Positions 29,721 through 38,623 of a stretch of DNA of 64,000 bases are shown here, one piece after another. Position 1 is the first letter of the stretch; the number at the start of each line of letters is the position of its first letter. Source of the stretch: Candidatus Falkowbacteria bacterium (GTDB taxonomy: Bacteria > Patescibacteriota > Patescibacteriia > Patescibacteriales > Patescibacteriaceae); assembly GCA_016699775.1 (NCBI GenBank), contig CP065010.1, forward strand, positions 806,001 through 870,000, written 5' to 3'. The translations under genes were made by a program, and so were the position numbers. The notes beneath the pieces were generated by a model. The model was given only the letters and a program-made list of their open reading frames with translations, did not search any database and was not told the DNA's origin.

Positions 29721-31457
29721 TTATTCACTAGCTCGTAAATCAACAATTTTTAATTGTAGATCCCGACGATTATTAAAAATATTTAAACTCACAGTATAAA
29801 TCAGATCAACTTTTTGCCCAATCTTTATATTTTTCCATTCTTCGGCCTTACCAAAAGCCACAGCCCAACAATTATTAAAACGAAATTTTATATGTCTTTT
29901 ATCTTGTCCCATTATCATACTATCTTCAACTAAAACATCAAAGCTCACAAACTTTGGTTCAGGATTATCTTGACCATAGGGCTTAAATTTTTCTAAATCA
30001 TCTAACAGCTCCATCGTGATAGCCTTAATTGGTATATCTGCATCAATATATATTGAGGGCGATAACTCTTTATTGGCTAATTCAGTTTCAGCAACTTTTC
30101 TAATTTTTGTAATAAAAGGAAATAAATCAGCATCGGTTTTAACCGTAAAACCACAAGCCATTTTATGTCCTCCAAAACGCTCTAAATATTCTTTACCAGC
30201 CTCTAAGCTCGCCCCCAAATCAAAACCCTCAATACTACGACCTGACCCCTTTATCTTACCTTCACTTTTACAAATAACAAAACAAGGTTTTGAAAATCGT
30301 TCAGCAATTCTCCCGGCCACTAAACCAATAATTCCCTCAGGCCAACATTGAGATGAATTTTCTCCCCCTTCACGCAAGTCAGGCGAGACAACTACTAATA
30401 ATTTTTCTTCCATCTGCTCGGCCTCCACTAAAGCAATACCACTTTTCATTATTTCCTCAGTCATTTTCTGACGTTCTATATTTTTTTCATTAAGCTCTGT
30501 AGCAAATCGCCTGGCTTCATCCTGAGAAGAGGCTGTAAATAAAGCATAGGCAGTATTGGCATGATCAATCCGTCCGGCAGCATTTAATCGTGGAGTAATT
30601 TGCCAACTAATATTCCAGGTATTTATATCATCAAAATTAACCAGCGCAACTTCTAATAATTCTTTTAGTCCCCGTCGTGGCTGCTGATTAATTAAGGCTA
30701 AACCCTGCTTCACAATTAAACGATTTTCTCCAAGTAAAGAAACACAATCAGAAATTGTTCCAATGGCTGCCAAGTCAACCAACCGGTCAGTTAAATTCTT
30801 TTTATCTTCGTCAGACAACGTTGAACGACTAATCAAAGCCGAAGCAAATTTATAAGCCACCCCAGCTCCACATAAATATTTAAAAGGATAGGCTTCTCGA
30901 CTAAGAATTGGGTTAATTAATAAACAAGGTGGGAGTTCGTTTTCGTCTTTTGGCCCCTCGTGATGATCTGTCACAATAACATCCATGCCGAAGGATTGTG
31001 CTAAAAGAATCTCCTCTTTAGCCCGAACACCATTATCAACAGTAATTATCAAGCCCGTGTTATGATCCTTAAGCTCAGAAACAATATTTTTATTTAACCC
31101 ATACCCTTCACCAAAACGACTAGGAATCCACACCTCAACATTAGCTTTTAATATTTTTAAGGTCTCAACCAGCAGAGCCGATGATGTCACTCCGTCAGCA
31201 TCATAATCACCACATACAACAATATTACTCCCGCTTTTTATATGTTTAATTACCAAGCTAATAGCAGCTTCCATATCCTTAAATAAGAAAGGGTCAAAAC
31301 TTTCTTCCTGTATTTCTGGATTAAAAAAATAGTCAATGTCATTTTTTGTTAATAAACCACGGTTAAATAACAATTGACTAACAATTGGTGAATAGATTTT
31401 TTGACTTTCAAAAAAAGTTTCCGGGGCGGATGGTAAAACCTGCCAATTTTTTTTCAT
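29721..31457 (-). CDS. recJ: Single-stranded-DNA-specific exonuclease RecJ
   Basis: A protein of 578 residues, normal for RecJ, which degrades single-stranded DNA 5' to 3' in recombination and mismatch repair. The DHH motifs are clear: CGDYDADGVTSSALL (about residue 80), the TDHHEGP motif (about 160) and GRIDHANTA (about 310). The DHHA1 motif is GSGRSIEGFDL with GGHKMACGF (about 420-445), followed by an OB-fold C-terminus. It lies between a tiny membrane ORF upstream and rnhA downstream, all on the minus strand with gaps of 1-3 nt, and lepA comes before them. It is most likely one transcription unit. Confidence 0.97.
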   Translation of the reverse strand: MKKNWQVLPSAPETFFESQKIYSPIVSQLLFNRGLLTKNDIDYFFNPEIQEESFDPFLFKDMEAAISLVIKHIKSGSNIVVCGDYDADGVTSSALLVETLKILKANVEVWIPSRFGEGYGLNKNIVSELKDHNTGLIITVDNGVRAKEEILLAQSFGMDVIVTDHHEGPKDENELPPCLLINPILSREAYPFKYLCGAGVAYKFASALISRSTLSDEDKKNLTDRLVDLAAIGTISDCVSLLGENRLIVKQGLALINQQPRRGLKELLEVALVNFDDINTWNISWQITPRLNAAGRIDHANTAYALFTASSQDEARRFATELNEKNIERQKMTEEIMKSGIALVEAEQMEEKLLVVVSPDLREGGENSSQCWPEGIIGLVAGRIAERFSKPCFVICKSEGKIKGSGRSIEGFDLGASLEAGKEYLERFGGHKMACGFTVKTDADLFPFITKIRKVAETELANKELSPSIYIDADIPIKAITMELLDDLEKFKPYGQDNPEPKFVSFDVLVEDSMIMGQDKRHIKFRFNNCWAVAFGKAEEWKNIKIGQKVDLIYTVSLNIFNNRRDLQLKIVDLRASE

Positions 31458-31460
31458 AGA

Positions 31461-31556
31461 TTAAGACATTGGAGCAAAGCCCCAAGCTAACATTGAAATA
31501 ATCACAAAAATACTAAGTATTGCCCAAACAATTTTAATAATTTTTTTTCTTTTCAT
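31461..31556 (-). CDS. Candidate 31-residue single-pass membrane peptide upstream of recJ
   Basis: An ATG at 31556 opens a 31-codon frame with a stop at 31461-31463, 3 nt before the recJ ATG. The peptide has a very basic start (MKRKKIIK), then about 18 hydrophobic residues (VWAILSIFVIISMLAWG) and a short tail, the classic layout of a small inner-membrane protein. The tight spacing to recJ suggests translational coupling. It could be a real small protein or a leader that helps translate recJ; I do not recognise a family. It is too short for a routine ORF search. Confidence 0.5.
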   Translation of the reverse strand: MKRKKIIKIVWAILSIFVIISMLAWGFAPMS

Positions 31557-31609
31557 AGAGTTTTATTATAAAAATATTTTTTAAAAGCATTTTACTTTAT
31601 TACTTTAGA

Positions 31610-31682
31610 TCCGGGGATTAACCAGCAAAGCTGATAAGCCGGGACAACTTTATAACTTTATAACTTTATAACATTATAACCA
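31610..31682. repeat. GC-rich hairpin followed by tandem AACTTTAT octamers
   Basis: A nested hairpin (CCGG...CAGC aaa GCTG...CCGG, about 31611-31643) lies next to three tandem copies of an AACTTTAT-like octamer ending at about 31682. The element lies between the lepA stop (31685) and the recJ unit. The same octamer recurs around the tRNAs and between yebC and ruvC. Confidence 0.55.
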
Positions 31683-31684
31683 AA

Positions 31685-33466
31685 TTACTGTTTTAATAAT
31701 TTTACAAACGTATCACTTGGAATTTCTACACTTCCCTTTCCCGCACTCATCATTTTCTTCTTACCTTTTTTCTGTTTTTGTAATAACTTACGTTTTCGAC
31801 TTACGTCTCCACCATACAATCCAGCAGTTACATCTTTTCGCATAGCCGCAATTCGTTCGGCAGCAATAATCTGTCCACCAATAGCTGCTTGTAATTTAAT
31901 CACAAACATTTGTTTCGGTAATGTATCTTTTAGAGTAGTAACGATCTCTTTTCCGCGTCGAAATGCTTCATCCCGATAGACAATTAATGACAAAGATTCA
32001 ACCGGCTCTTCAGCCACCAAAACATCCATTTTCACAACATCTGCCTGACGGTAATCAAGGTATTCATAATTAATTGAGGCATAACCAGAAGAAACACTTT
32101 TTATCCGATCATAAAAATTAGTTAAAATTGCCGCCATAGGAATCTCATAATGCAAAACCAATCGTTCAGCATCTAAATATTCAGTTGTAATATAGACTGC
32201 TTTTCGCTCTTGGACCAAGGTCATAATTCCACCAATATAATCTTTTGGTGTCACAATATCTAGCTTAACCCAAGGCTCTTCAATTCTATCAATTCGACCA
32301 GGATCGGGAAGCATTTGTGGACTCCTCACAGTTAATGACTCTGACTGTCCAACAACAAAGACACGATAGGCAACACTTGGCACAGTGACAATCAATTCCA
32401 AACCATATTCTCGACTTAAACGCTCTTGGACAATTTCTAAATGTAACAAACCAAGAAAACCGCAACGGAAACCAAGTCCCAAAGCCTGTGATTGTTCAGC
32501 TTCATACATTAAGGCGGCATCATTTAATTTTAATTTTTCAATACCATCTCGTAAGCGACCAAAGTCATCACCTTCTTTTGGAAACAGACCGGCAAAGACC
32601 ATTGGTTTAACTTCATGATACCCTTGCAACGATTCTATTTCACCAGTATTGGCAATGGTCATCGTGTCACCAACTCGACATTCAATTACACTCTTAAAAC
32701 CAGTAATAACATAGCCAATCTCACCTGCTTCTAAACTGCCCGTTGAAAAATAATCCGGACGAAAAATTCCGACATCCAAAGCTTCACTTTGGGCCTTAGT
32801 GGCCAAAAGTTTTATCCGACTATTTTTTGGTAAAACTCCATCAACAACACGGACATAAGCAACCACCCCTTTATACTCATCAAAATTTGAATCAAATATT
32901 AAAGCTCGAACATTTCCCTCTACATTCCCTTGAGGAGCGGGAACACGATCGATCACTGTTTGTAAAATACTTTCTACTCCAACACCGGTTTTACCCGAAG
33001 CTAAAATAATTTCTGATTCATCACAGCCAAGTAATTTTATAATTTCATGTTTAACGCGAGGCACATCAGCCGCTGGTAAATCAATTTTATTGATAACCGG
33101 AATAATGACTAAATCTTGCTCCATAGCTAAGTATAAATTAGCCAGAGTCTGAGCCTGAATTCCCTGAGAGGCATCAACCAATAAGACTGCTCCTTCCACA
33201 GCAGCCAAGCTTCGCGAAACTTCATACGTAAAATCCACATGACCTGGAGTGTCAATTAAATTTAAACGATAGTCTTTATACTCCATAGCGACCGGTGTTA
33301 ATTTTATGGTAATACCACGTTCACGTTCCAAATCCATCCGATCCAAAAGTTGAGCTTTCATTTTGCGCTGTTCAACTGTTTTGGTTACCTCAAGCATTCG
33401 ATCAGCTAAAGTTGATTTTCCGTGATCTATATGAGCAATAATACAAAAATTTCTAATGTTTTTCAT
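31685..33466 (-). CDS. lepA: Elongation factor 4 (LepA), ribosome-associated GTPase
   Basis: A protein of 593 residues, the usual length. LepA binds ribosomes and affects elongation and 30S biogenesis. G1 is AHIDHGKS (about residue 8), G2 is RGITIK, G3 is DTPGH and G4 is NKIDL, followed by domain II, the EF-G-like domains III and V, and the LepA-specific C-terminal domain ending KGKKKMMSAGKGSVEIP. I chose the ATG at 33466 because the protein then begins at the conserved MKNIRNFCIIAHIDHG; the 26 codons upstream look non-coding. A -10-like TACAAT lies 5 nt before this ATG. Confidence 0.97.
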   Translation of the reverse strand: MKNIRNFCIIAHIDHGKSTLADRMLEVTKTVEQRKMKAQLLDRMDLERERGITIKLTPVAMEYKDYRLNLIDTPGHVDFTYEVSRSLAAVEGAVLLVDASQGIQAQTLANLYLAMEQDLVIIPVINKIDLPAADVPRVKHEIIKLLGCDESEIILASGKTGVGVESILQTVIDRVPAPQGNVEGNVRALIFDSNFDEYKGVVAYVRVVDGVLPKNSRIKLLATKAQSEALDVGIFRPDYFSTGSLEAGEIGYVITGFKSVIECRVGDTMTIANTGEIESLQGYHEVKPMVFAGLFPKEGDDFGRLRDGIEKLKLNDAALMYEAEQSQALGLGFRCGFLGLLHLEIVQERLSREYGLELIVTVPSVAYRVFVVGQSESLTVRSPQMLPDPGRIDRIEEPWVKLDIVTPKDYIGGIMTLVQERKAVYITTEYLDAERLVLHYEIPMAAILTNFYDRIKSVSSGYASINYEYLDYRQADVVKMDVLVAEEPVESLSLIVYRDEAFRRGKEIVTTLKDTLPKQMFVIKLQAAIGGQIIAAERIAAMRKDVTAGLYGGDVSRKRKLLQKQKKGKKKMMSAGKGSVEIPSDTFVKLLKQ

Positions 33467-33671
33467 GTCTGTATTGTACAATAAAAGGAGCTTATGAATA
33501 AACTCCAGTCTGGCTAGTATACTAGTTTTTTTTATGAAAATCAAGCTAAATTAAAACACTATAAAACCTTAAATTTTATAAATAATTAATAAGTTATTTA
33601 AACTCATTATAAACACTATAATTTACAAAATAATACAAATACTACAATTCTTAATCAAAATAAACTTTCAT

Positions 33672-33707
33672 ACAAAAATGATTGTATTATTAAAATAATA
33701 ATACAAT
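33672..33707 (-). terminator. Probable terminator of the BNR/fn3 surface protein gene
   Basis: An 11-bp AT-only-plus-one-GC stem (ATTGTATTATT at 33681-33691 with AATAATACAAT at 33697-33707) and a 5-nt loop lie just past the stop at 33711. On the minus strand it is followed by a short T-rich run. It is weak because of its low GC. Confidence 0.45.
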
Positions 33708-33710
33708 AAT

Positions 33711-36700
33711 CTACTGATAATAGGTTGGAATGCTAGTTAAATCTTTATTAAGAACTCCAGTTAAATGTTGCTTAGCAATATCTAAAAGTGTTTTTGATGT
33801 AACCTGAATACGATTTTTTGAAGGTGATACATACCAAGTTTTCCCCCTATCTTCAACTTGTAATAATATCCAACCTTTAAAACGATCCCCCAACGAAGAA
33901 TACGATTGTGAGTACTTACTAATTTTCTCTAAATTACTATCAGAAATACCTAGAGCAGATGATTGAAATAAGCATAATGCATCACTTTCTTTAACTTCAT
34001 ATCGATATCCTGTTTTTGGGCTTATATACCAAATTTTTCCCTTATCCTCAGTAGCTAAGAGAAATTTTCCTTTCAAACGATTAAAAATCGATACATTCAC
34101 ATCACTATATTTAGCCTGAAATGAATCATCTCGACAAAAATTTTCCCTTTTAGGAATATCTTTAAATCTATAAACAATTGATTTTGAAACTACTTGCACC
34201 AAACTTCCAGAAACATAATATCCTATGTGCACAGTATACAAACCTTCTCTGGCAGGTAATTTAAAATTAATCTTCGACGTAAATGGATACACTAGTTTAT
34301 TCCCTGAATCGTCATTTAACCAAACAGAAATGTTAGAAATATTTTCCAGCTGATTTAAATGAGTAATAATTAACTCTTGATTATCAGTTTCTTGATCTCC
34401 ATTATTAATCAGAAAATCAAAACTTTTAAGACTGTTGTTCTCTCTATCTTGATTAAATATCAATCCATTACTAGAACAAGCGCTTGTAGAAATCGACATC
34501 GTTCTGTAATCGGTTTCAACATTATTATCATTTCTACCCTTCAAAGAAATTTGGTATTCTGTATTACAGGTTAAATTATAAAAAGTATAGTCCATTCCAG
34601 AAATCCAACCTGATTTTGCATCACCTATTTTAACAAAATATTCATTAGCATCTCCTTCCCACTGTAATGAAATACTATTTCTACCAGAACTCAAGTAGGA
34701 AACTGTTGGTACAGAGCTTAAAGAAGCAGCATCAAAGGAAGCCGTAGTGAAAGTAAAAATAACTGGCGATGAAAACTCGGTATCATTTTTCGCAATAATT
34801 TTAAACCAATACTCATTATCACTAAGGAGATTATTAAGAGTATAGCTAAAATTGGCGTAATTTGATTCTAATGTTGTATAATTGACTCCATCAGTTGATA
34901 AAAAAATTTGAAATGTTACATCAGGTGTTTCTTCCTCCCATGTTATTGTTACAGTATTGGGGGTTGATAAAATTGTTGTTTCTTCATACTCTTTTAAATA
35001 ACTCGTAATTATGCCAAGCGGTATGTTTTTCCAGTTAGTAAAAAATTTCTTTCCACTACTTGACATAAAAAATTCATTTGGCACTTCATTAGTTAAATCA
35101 AATAATCTAACTGAGTCAATATCAAAATTAGGATATTTAGCGATATAACCACTATTTCCTAATAAATACAAATTATTCCCATTAATAAATACTCCATAAG
35201 CTTTAGGCGCAAAAAATGAATCTATAGACATATCTCTAGTATCTAAAACATAAGCGATATTACTAATTTCTGAAGAAATATATAAAAGTCCACCAGTATC
35301 ATCTAGTGGTCGAAAAGCAATGTCATCGCTAATTACTATGTCAGAATCAAGTTCAAATATTTCATAACTAAGATCACTTGCATCAACTTTAATGACTGTC
35401 TGTGTCCCTGCTGCAGCAGTAAAGTATAATTCAGTTCTATCACTATAAGTATATATCTGGCCGGCATGACCAAGACTTGCATCTCCAACCCAATCTGCCG
35501 AATTTACTAATTCCCAATCGGCAATTCTATACTTAAAAATCTTTATAGGATTTGCATAAGTTACTCCATATACATAGGTATTATCAGTAACTAATCCCGG
35601 ATCAGAAGAACCGGAAAACAGATTCTCACTTACTACAGTCGAGTAAGAATTTATATTATCAGGATCAATAGAAAGTATTGTAAAATTATTAGTATTTGTC
35701 ATCTGGACAGCAGCATAGATTCTATAATTCTCACTATCAAATGTCATCGTACCAATACTTGAAGTATTTGGAATAGTTACCGAATTATAATCACTTAAAT
35801 CATTCGGATTATTAAAAACAATAATTTTTGATGGGGTTGTTCTAGTCCCAATATAAAACTTATCATTAATTTGAACATTGCCGTGTGCATAATCAAAAAC
35901 AGACGGCCCCGAATTTTGAATTTCCTCAGTTTTAAAAACCGGAAAATCATTAAGTGTTTTGAGAGAGCTCACATTATTAGTAATAGTAATATTCTCTGGT
36001 GCGCTGGGTGTAACTAAATCTCTTTCACCAGAAAATAATTCATTGGTCTGATTAGCTACCCAAACAATAGATCCAGTTTGATTCACTATGATATTACTCC
36101 AAGTCTGATTACTATTTCCTGCCGGCTGAGTCTCATACCAAGAAGATCCTAAATTAGTTGAATAATATAATCTGCCAGGACTTGCCAATATAAATAGAGT
36201 TGACCCATCTTCACTAACAACGACCGATGACCATTGATTATCTAACTCTCCAATAATATTGAGTTCTCTCCAGGCATCTTCAGTAGAATCTTCTATATAC
36301 ACCCGACCGCCACTGACAGCTGCTAACATAACACTACCATCACTATTTATACTTACTGAAATCCAATTTTTATTTTCACTCCCCGCAGGCTCAACTTCAT
36401 CCCAAGCATCACCACTGTCTATTGATCGATACAGTCGACCGCCACTGACGGCTGCTAACATAGCATTACCATCACCACTCACACTTACTGAAATCCAATT
36501 TTTATTTTCATTCCCCGCAGGCTCAACTTCATCCCAAGCATCACCACTGTCTATTGATCGATACAGTCGACCGCCACTGACGGCTGCTAACATAGCATTA
36601 CCATCACCACTCACACTTACTGAAATCCAATTTTTATTTTCATTCCCCGCAGGCTCAACTTCATCCCAAGCATCACCACCGTCTATTGATCGATACAGTC

Positions 36701-37064
36701 GACCGCCACTGACGGCTGCTAACATAGCATTACCATCACCACTCACACTTACTGAAATCCAATTTTTATTTTGATCTCCCGCAGGCTGAACTTCACCCCA
36801 GGCATCACCACCGTCTATTGATCGATACACTCGACCGCCACTGACGGCTGCTAATAGATTACTTGAGGTCAAATCTCCAGCAATATATTTTAACTCTACT
36901 GAAGGCAACAAGTTTTCTGGTCCCGCAGTATCCCAAATAAATTCATAATAATCAGCATGAGTGAAGCTAAAACTAAGAAAATACGTTAAAATAGCAAAAA
37001 CTGTAAAAATAAATAAAATTTTCTTTATTTTCTTGATAAATCGATAAAATTTTATATAAATCAT
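33711..37064 (-). CDS. Secreted BNR-repeat / fn3 protein with duplicated C-terminal domain
   Basis: A protein of 1,117 residues. An N-terminal hydrophobic segment (about 15-37, basic before it) is a signal peptide or anchor. Residues about 60-350 hold seven or so BNR/sortilin-like repeats of 43 residues (NKNWISVSVSGDG ... GGRLYRSIDGGDAW), several almost identical in DNA. A second, non-repetitive propeller-like region follows (about 370-690), then two fibronectin type III domains (about 705-860), a beta domain (about 870-970), and the same two-copy WY(V/I)-containing module that ends the protein at 25354-29226. BNR Asp-box repeats occur in glycosidases and sortilins, but no sialidase catalytic residues are seen. 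It is probably an adhesin or a ligand-binding surface protein. Confidence 0.85.
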   Translation of the reverse strand: MIYIKFYRFIKKIKKILFIFTVFAILTYFLSFSFTHADYYEFIWDTAGPENLLPSVELKYIAGDLTSSNLLAAVSGGRVYRSIDGGDAWGEVQPAGDQNKNWISVSVSGDGNAMLAAVSGGRLYRSIDGGDAWDEVEPAGNENKNWISVSVSGDGNAMLAAVSGGRLYRSIDSGDAWDEVEPAGNENKNWISVSVSGDGNAMLAAVSGGRLYRSIDSGDAWDEVEPAGSENKNWISVSINSDGSVMLAAVSGGRVYIEDSTEDAWRELNIIGELDNQWSSVVVSEDGSTLFILASPGRLYYSTNLGSSWYETQPAGNSNQTWSNIIVNQTGSIVWVANQTNELFSGERDLVTPSAPENITITNNVSSLKTLNDFPVFKTEEIQNSGPSVFDYAHGNVQINDKFYIGTRTTPSKIIVFNNPNDLSDYNSVTIPNTSSIGTMTFDSENYRIYAAVQMTNTNNFTILSIDPDNINSYSTVVSENLFSGSSDPGLVTDNTYVYGVTYANPIKIFKYRIADWELVNSADWVGDASLGHAGQIYTYSDRTELYFTAAAGTQTVIKVDASDLSYEIFELDSDIVISDDIAFRPLDDTGGLLYISSEISNIAYVLDTRDMSIDSFFAPKAYGVFINGNNLYLLGNSGYIAKYPNFDIDSVRLFDLTNEVPNEFFMSSSGKKFFTNWKNIPLGIITSYLKEYEETTILSTPNTVTITWEEETPDVTFQIFLSTDGVNYTTLESNYANFSYTLNNLLSDNEYWFKIIAKNDTEFSSPVIFTFTTASFDAASLSSVPTVSYLSSGRNSISLQWEGDANEYFVKIGDAKSGWISGMDYTFYNLTCNTEYQISLKGRNDNNVETDYRTMSISTSACSSNGLIFNQDRENNSLKSFDFLINNGDQETDNQELIITHLNQLENISNISVWLNDDSGNKLVYPFTSKINFKLPAREGLYTVHIGYYVSGSLVQVVSKSIVYRFKDIPKRENFCRDDSFQAKYSDVNVSIFNRLKGKFLLATEDKGKIWYISPKTGYRYEVKESDALCLFQSSALGISDSNLEKISKYSQSYSSLGDRFKGWILLQVEDRGKTWYVSPSKNRIQVTSKTLLDIAKQHLTGVLNKDLTSIPTYYQ
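36361..36747. repeat. Three near-identical 129-bp tandem repeats (BNR units)
   Basis: The copies begin at 36361, 36490 and 36619. Each 129-bp unit encodes one 43-residue BNR repeat. By eye, copies one and two differ at one base and copies two and three at one base; flanking units are more diverged. This indicates recent expansion in frame. Confidence 0.88.
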
Positions 37065-37378
37065 ACTAGGTTCGCCAAGTAATAGCTAACTTTAATTTCT
37101 AAATTTTAGCTTTTTTTATAATATAATTCAAGTTTATAAATTAAATTCAATCTGAAGTTTAACTAATATAACAAAGTAATGTGTATACACATATTGCACT
37201 TTCTACTGATCTAAATAAAAATATCAAAAAACCCTTTTCAACTAAATAATTATTTATTAATCAAACTTAACTTCAACATAATAACTAACTTAAAATTTTT
37301 GCAATAATAAAACTCCATATGGGTTTTATTATTATGAGTACATTATTAAGTTTTTTTAGAAAATAAAACCTTCATTGT
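37065..37378. other. 314-bp AT-rich intergenic region with a 14-bp palindrome
   Basis: No ORF or RNA gene is seen. ATGTGTATACACAT (37179-37192) is a perfect palindrome about 115 nt upstream of the BNR-protein start and could be an operator. A hairpin at 37303-37333 is listed separately. The rest is very AT-rich with no convincing promoter pair. Confidence 0.5.
37303..37333 (-). terminator. Hairpin downstream of the bactofilin-like gene (probable terminator)
   Basis: AATAATAAAAC (37303-37313) pairs perfectly with GTTTTATTATT (37323-37333), with a loop of TCCATATGG. It lies 46 nt past the stop of the minus-strand gene. The downstream T-run is imperfect. Confidence 0.5.
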
Positions 37379-38566
37379 TTAATTATGAATAACACTCTTC
37401 TCTCTTCCATAAATCCAAATCAAACCGACTCCAAAAATAGTGGCCAACATAGACATGAAGCCACCAAGAACAGGTATTGAAAAAATTAGATATGAGACAA
37501 CAACTCCCACAACCATTGCAAGCACAGCCGATGACTTTTTACCCTCAACTTGTTTACGTCGTTTCATAATTTCTTGACCAACGATAATAGCTGTTATAAT
37601 TTTTCCAAGATAGAGAACAATCAACCAAATGGCGCTCATCATTAGAGCCAACGGAATACCAATAAAAGTAAACATAAGTAAGATACTAATAATTGGCGTG
37701 ACAATAATAAACAGTAAACCATAACCAAAAGTTGCATATGGCTTTACAAATATTTTCTGAGAAATTTCATGAAGTGGACGCTTTAACCAACTAATCAAAA
37801 TTAAACCAACGAGCAAAGCTGAAAAGATAACAATAATTCTCCACCAGATATAGGCTGCAACAGCCGAGTTTGCATCACCTGATCGACGTAAAGCAAAATC
37901 ATGACGATCAGTTGAACCTTTAATCATAGCTCCTTCTTCAACCAAAGCATCTTGTGTCGCTGTGTATGATAGATTTCCATTAATTACTGCTTCCTTGGCA
38001 ATTGTTATTGTTGGATTATTATTCTTATCATTTTTTGAATCATCATTTCGATCACCAAATAAATTTACATTACGTCCAACCAAACCACCAATTGTCATTA
38101 TTGCTCCAGCACCGTCTATATCTCTTTTCACCGCTCCACGAATATCTGAATAGGCTGAAGCAAACATCATATCCCATCCAACCTCACCCTTTGACCCTAA
38201 ACCAACATCACTTCCGGCAACAGTTACATTACGAGCAACTTTTCCATTAATAACAACTGAACTTCCGATCGCCCGAACACTGCCTCGCACTTCCCCGTTA
38301 ATAGTAATTGTCTGTCCAAGACAAAGAACATCACCATCAACGAAACCATTGATGATTATTGACCGTCCAGCACAAATCACATCACCCTGTATCTTTCCAT
38401 CAATCGTAATGGTAGATCCAGCTGCCACATAACTGCTACTAATAACCTCATCTTTAGCAACATAGAGCGACTCTTTATTTTGCACCATCAAAGCTTTTGC
38501 TTGAAAGGCAAAAAAACCAACAAAAAGCGCTAAAAATACCGCTAAACCTAACCTTGTCTTTGACAT
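37379..38566 (-). CDS. Secreted bactofilin-like beta-helix protein with C-terminal membrane domain
   Basis: A protein of 395 residues. Residues 1-25 are a signal peptide (SKTRLGLAVFLALFVGF, cut after AKA). Residues about 40-225 are a bactofilin-like right-handed beta-helix with short turns such as ITIDGKIQGDVICAG, IIINGFVDGDVLCLG and VVINGKVARNVTVAG. Residues about 245-390 hold three or four transmembrane helices. Ordinary bactofilins are cytoplasmic and polymerise on the membrane; here the signal peptide puts the helix outside, tethered by the C-terminal helices. I chose the ATG at 38566 because it starts the signal peptide; 16 extra codons upstream are unlikely. The promoter region is shared with divergent glyA. 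Confidence 0.85.
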   Translation of the reverse strand: MSKTRLGLAVFLALFVGFFAFQAKALMVQNKESLYVAKDEVISSSYVAAGSTITIDGKIQGDVICAGRSIIINGFVDGDVLCLGQTITINGEVRGSVRAIGSSVVINGKVARNVTVAGSDVGLGSKGEVGWDMMFASAYSDIRGAVKRDIDGAGAIMTIGGLVGRNVNLFGDRNDDSKNDKNNNPTITIAKEAVINGNLSYTATQDALVEEGAMIKGSTDRHDFALRRSGDANSAVAAYIWWRIIVIFSALLVGLILISWLKRPLHEISQKIFVKPYATFGYGLLFIIVTPIISILLMFTFIGIPLALMMSAIWLIVLYLGKIITAIIVGQEIMKRRKQVEGKKSSAVLAMVVGVVVSYLIFSIPVLGGFMSMLATIFGVGLIWIYGREKSVIHN

Positions 38567-38594
38567 ATTTTTATGGTTAAATACTAATACTGTT

Positions 38595-38623
38595 ATTATA
38601 CTAAATTTAAGCAAAATTATCCA
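38595..38623 (-). promoter_or_regulatory. Promoter of the bactofilin-like gene, overlapping that of glyA
   Basis: On the minus strand TGGATA (38623-38618), a 17-nt spacer and TATAAT (38600-38595). A plus-strand -10, TATACT (38597-38602), for glyA covers almost the same bases, so the two promoters should exclude each other. Confidence 0.5.

Noticed and set aside
33711..37064. Sialidase activity suggested by Asp-box/BNR repeats
   Set aside because: No catalytic Arg triad, Tyr/Glu pair or FRIP motif is visible; the repeats are highly uniform, as in structural BNR proteins.
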